A DNA stretch of 6,296 nt from Holophaga sp. (GTDB lineage Bacteria > Acidobacteriota > Holophagae > Holophagales > Holophagaceae), in contig JAUYES010000306.1 of NCBI GenBank assembly GCA_030691225.1, positions 1 through 6,296 of the forward strand, written 5' to 3'. Positions within the stretch are counted from its first letter, which is position 1, and each line of letters starts with the position of its first letter. This document shows, piece by piece, positions 5,871 to 6,296 of this stretch. The notes under the pieces are model-generated. The model was given only the letters and a program-made list of their open reading frames with translations, searched no databases and was not told the origin of the DNA. Both the position numbers and the translations under genes were made by a program.

Positions 5871-6296
5871 ATGAAAACATTCGCCTTCAAGATCGACCCG
5901 ATGACGGGCGAGGATTACTACGAAGTCTATGCCAGAGGGCGCCAGCTCCTGAACGATCCTCACCTCAACAAGGCCTCCGGTTTTTCGCGAGAAGAGCGGG
6001 AGACTTTAGGGCTGGAGGGGCTGGTGCGCTCCGCGGTCCTTTCGCTAGATATTCAGGTGGAACGCGCCTACGAGGCCTTTCTTCGGAAGCCCGATGACCT
6101 GGAGAAATACATCTTTCTCGTCGCCCTCCAGGACCGCAGCGAAGTGGTCTTCTACAAGCTCGTTACCGAGCACCTCAAGGAGATGGTTCCCATCGTCTAC
6201 ACGCCCACCGTCGGGACGGCCTGCCTGCAGATGAGTAGCATCCAGCGGCGCTTCCGAGGGGTTTTCATCACACCTGAAAACATCGACCACATCGAT
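5871..6296 (+). CDS. Malic enzyme, N-terminal part (cut by window edge)
   Basis: The frame runs 142 codons from ATG 5871 to the right edge without a stop; GGAG lies 8 bases upstream. It matches the N-terminal domain of the large malic enzymes (usually about 540-570 aa), which oxidatively decarboxylate malate to pyruvate with NAD or NADP and a divalent metal. The diagnostic block begins LEKYIFLVALQDRSEVVFYK (residues 77-96), continues LVTEHLKEMVPIVYTPTVG (97-115) and includes the catalytic Tyr110 in VYTPTVG, which corresponds to Tyr112 of human mitochondrial malic enzyme. At the region where many family members read GLLPP, this protein has GLVRSAV (50-56). Cofactor choice cannot be judged because the NAD-binding domain is missing. 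It is cytosolic and links the TCA cycle to pyruvate metabolism. It is a housekeeping gene unrelated in function to its neighbours. Confidence 0.93.
   Translation, partial: MKTFAFKIDPMTGEDYYEVYARGRQLLNDPHLNKASGFSREERETLGLEGLVRSAVLSLDIQVERAYEAFLRKPDDLEKYIFLVALQDRSEVVFYKLVTEHLKEMVPIVYTPTVGTACLQMSSIQRRFRGVFITPENIDHID

Overview
The window looks like bacterial chromosome, moderately GC-rich, with compact genes and good Shine-Dalgarno sites. No phylogenetic marker is present. The very long periplasmic-propeller sensor kinase (Reg_prop / Y_Y_Y type) and the large-type malic enzyme would fit a Gram-negative, envelope-rich lineage such as Acidobacteriota or Bacteroidota-like groups. That placement is only a guess.

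Left half, minus strand (4314 down to 1): an apparent three-gene transcription unit. It starts with an exported, helix-rich/coiled-coil protein of unknown function (385 aa). Eleven bases later comes a small lipoprotein with a PEGA-like segment (116 aa). After a 73-base gap comes a very large membrane sensor histidine kinase, cut by the left edge of the window after its phospho-acceptor histidine box. All three products are predicted to enter or cross the envelope, so the first two may be partners or client proteins of the sensor; that link is inference from gene order.

Middle, minus strand (5061 down to 4448): a two-gene toxin-antitoxin module. An AbrB/MazE/SpoVT-like antitoxin overlaps, through ATGA, a Doc (death-on-curing, Fic-fold) toxin with an intact HPFLDGNKR motif. 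A TTGACA box lies close upstream.

Right part, plus strand: after a divergent, locally AT-rich intergenic region comes a small exported protein that I do not recognise (154 aa). It is followed by the N-terminal 142 codons of a malic enzyme, cut by the right edge. A plausible sigma70-type promoter lies before the malic enzyme, with its -10 box inside a perfect 12-base palindrome.

No rRNA, tRNA, CRISPR array, insertion sequence or convincing terminator is visible. The best candidates for something undescribed are the exported coiled-coil/PEGA-lipoprotein pair upstream of the propeller kinase and the Doc toxin paired with an AbrB-type rather than a Phd-type antitoxin.
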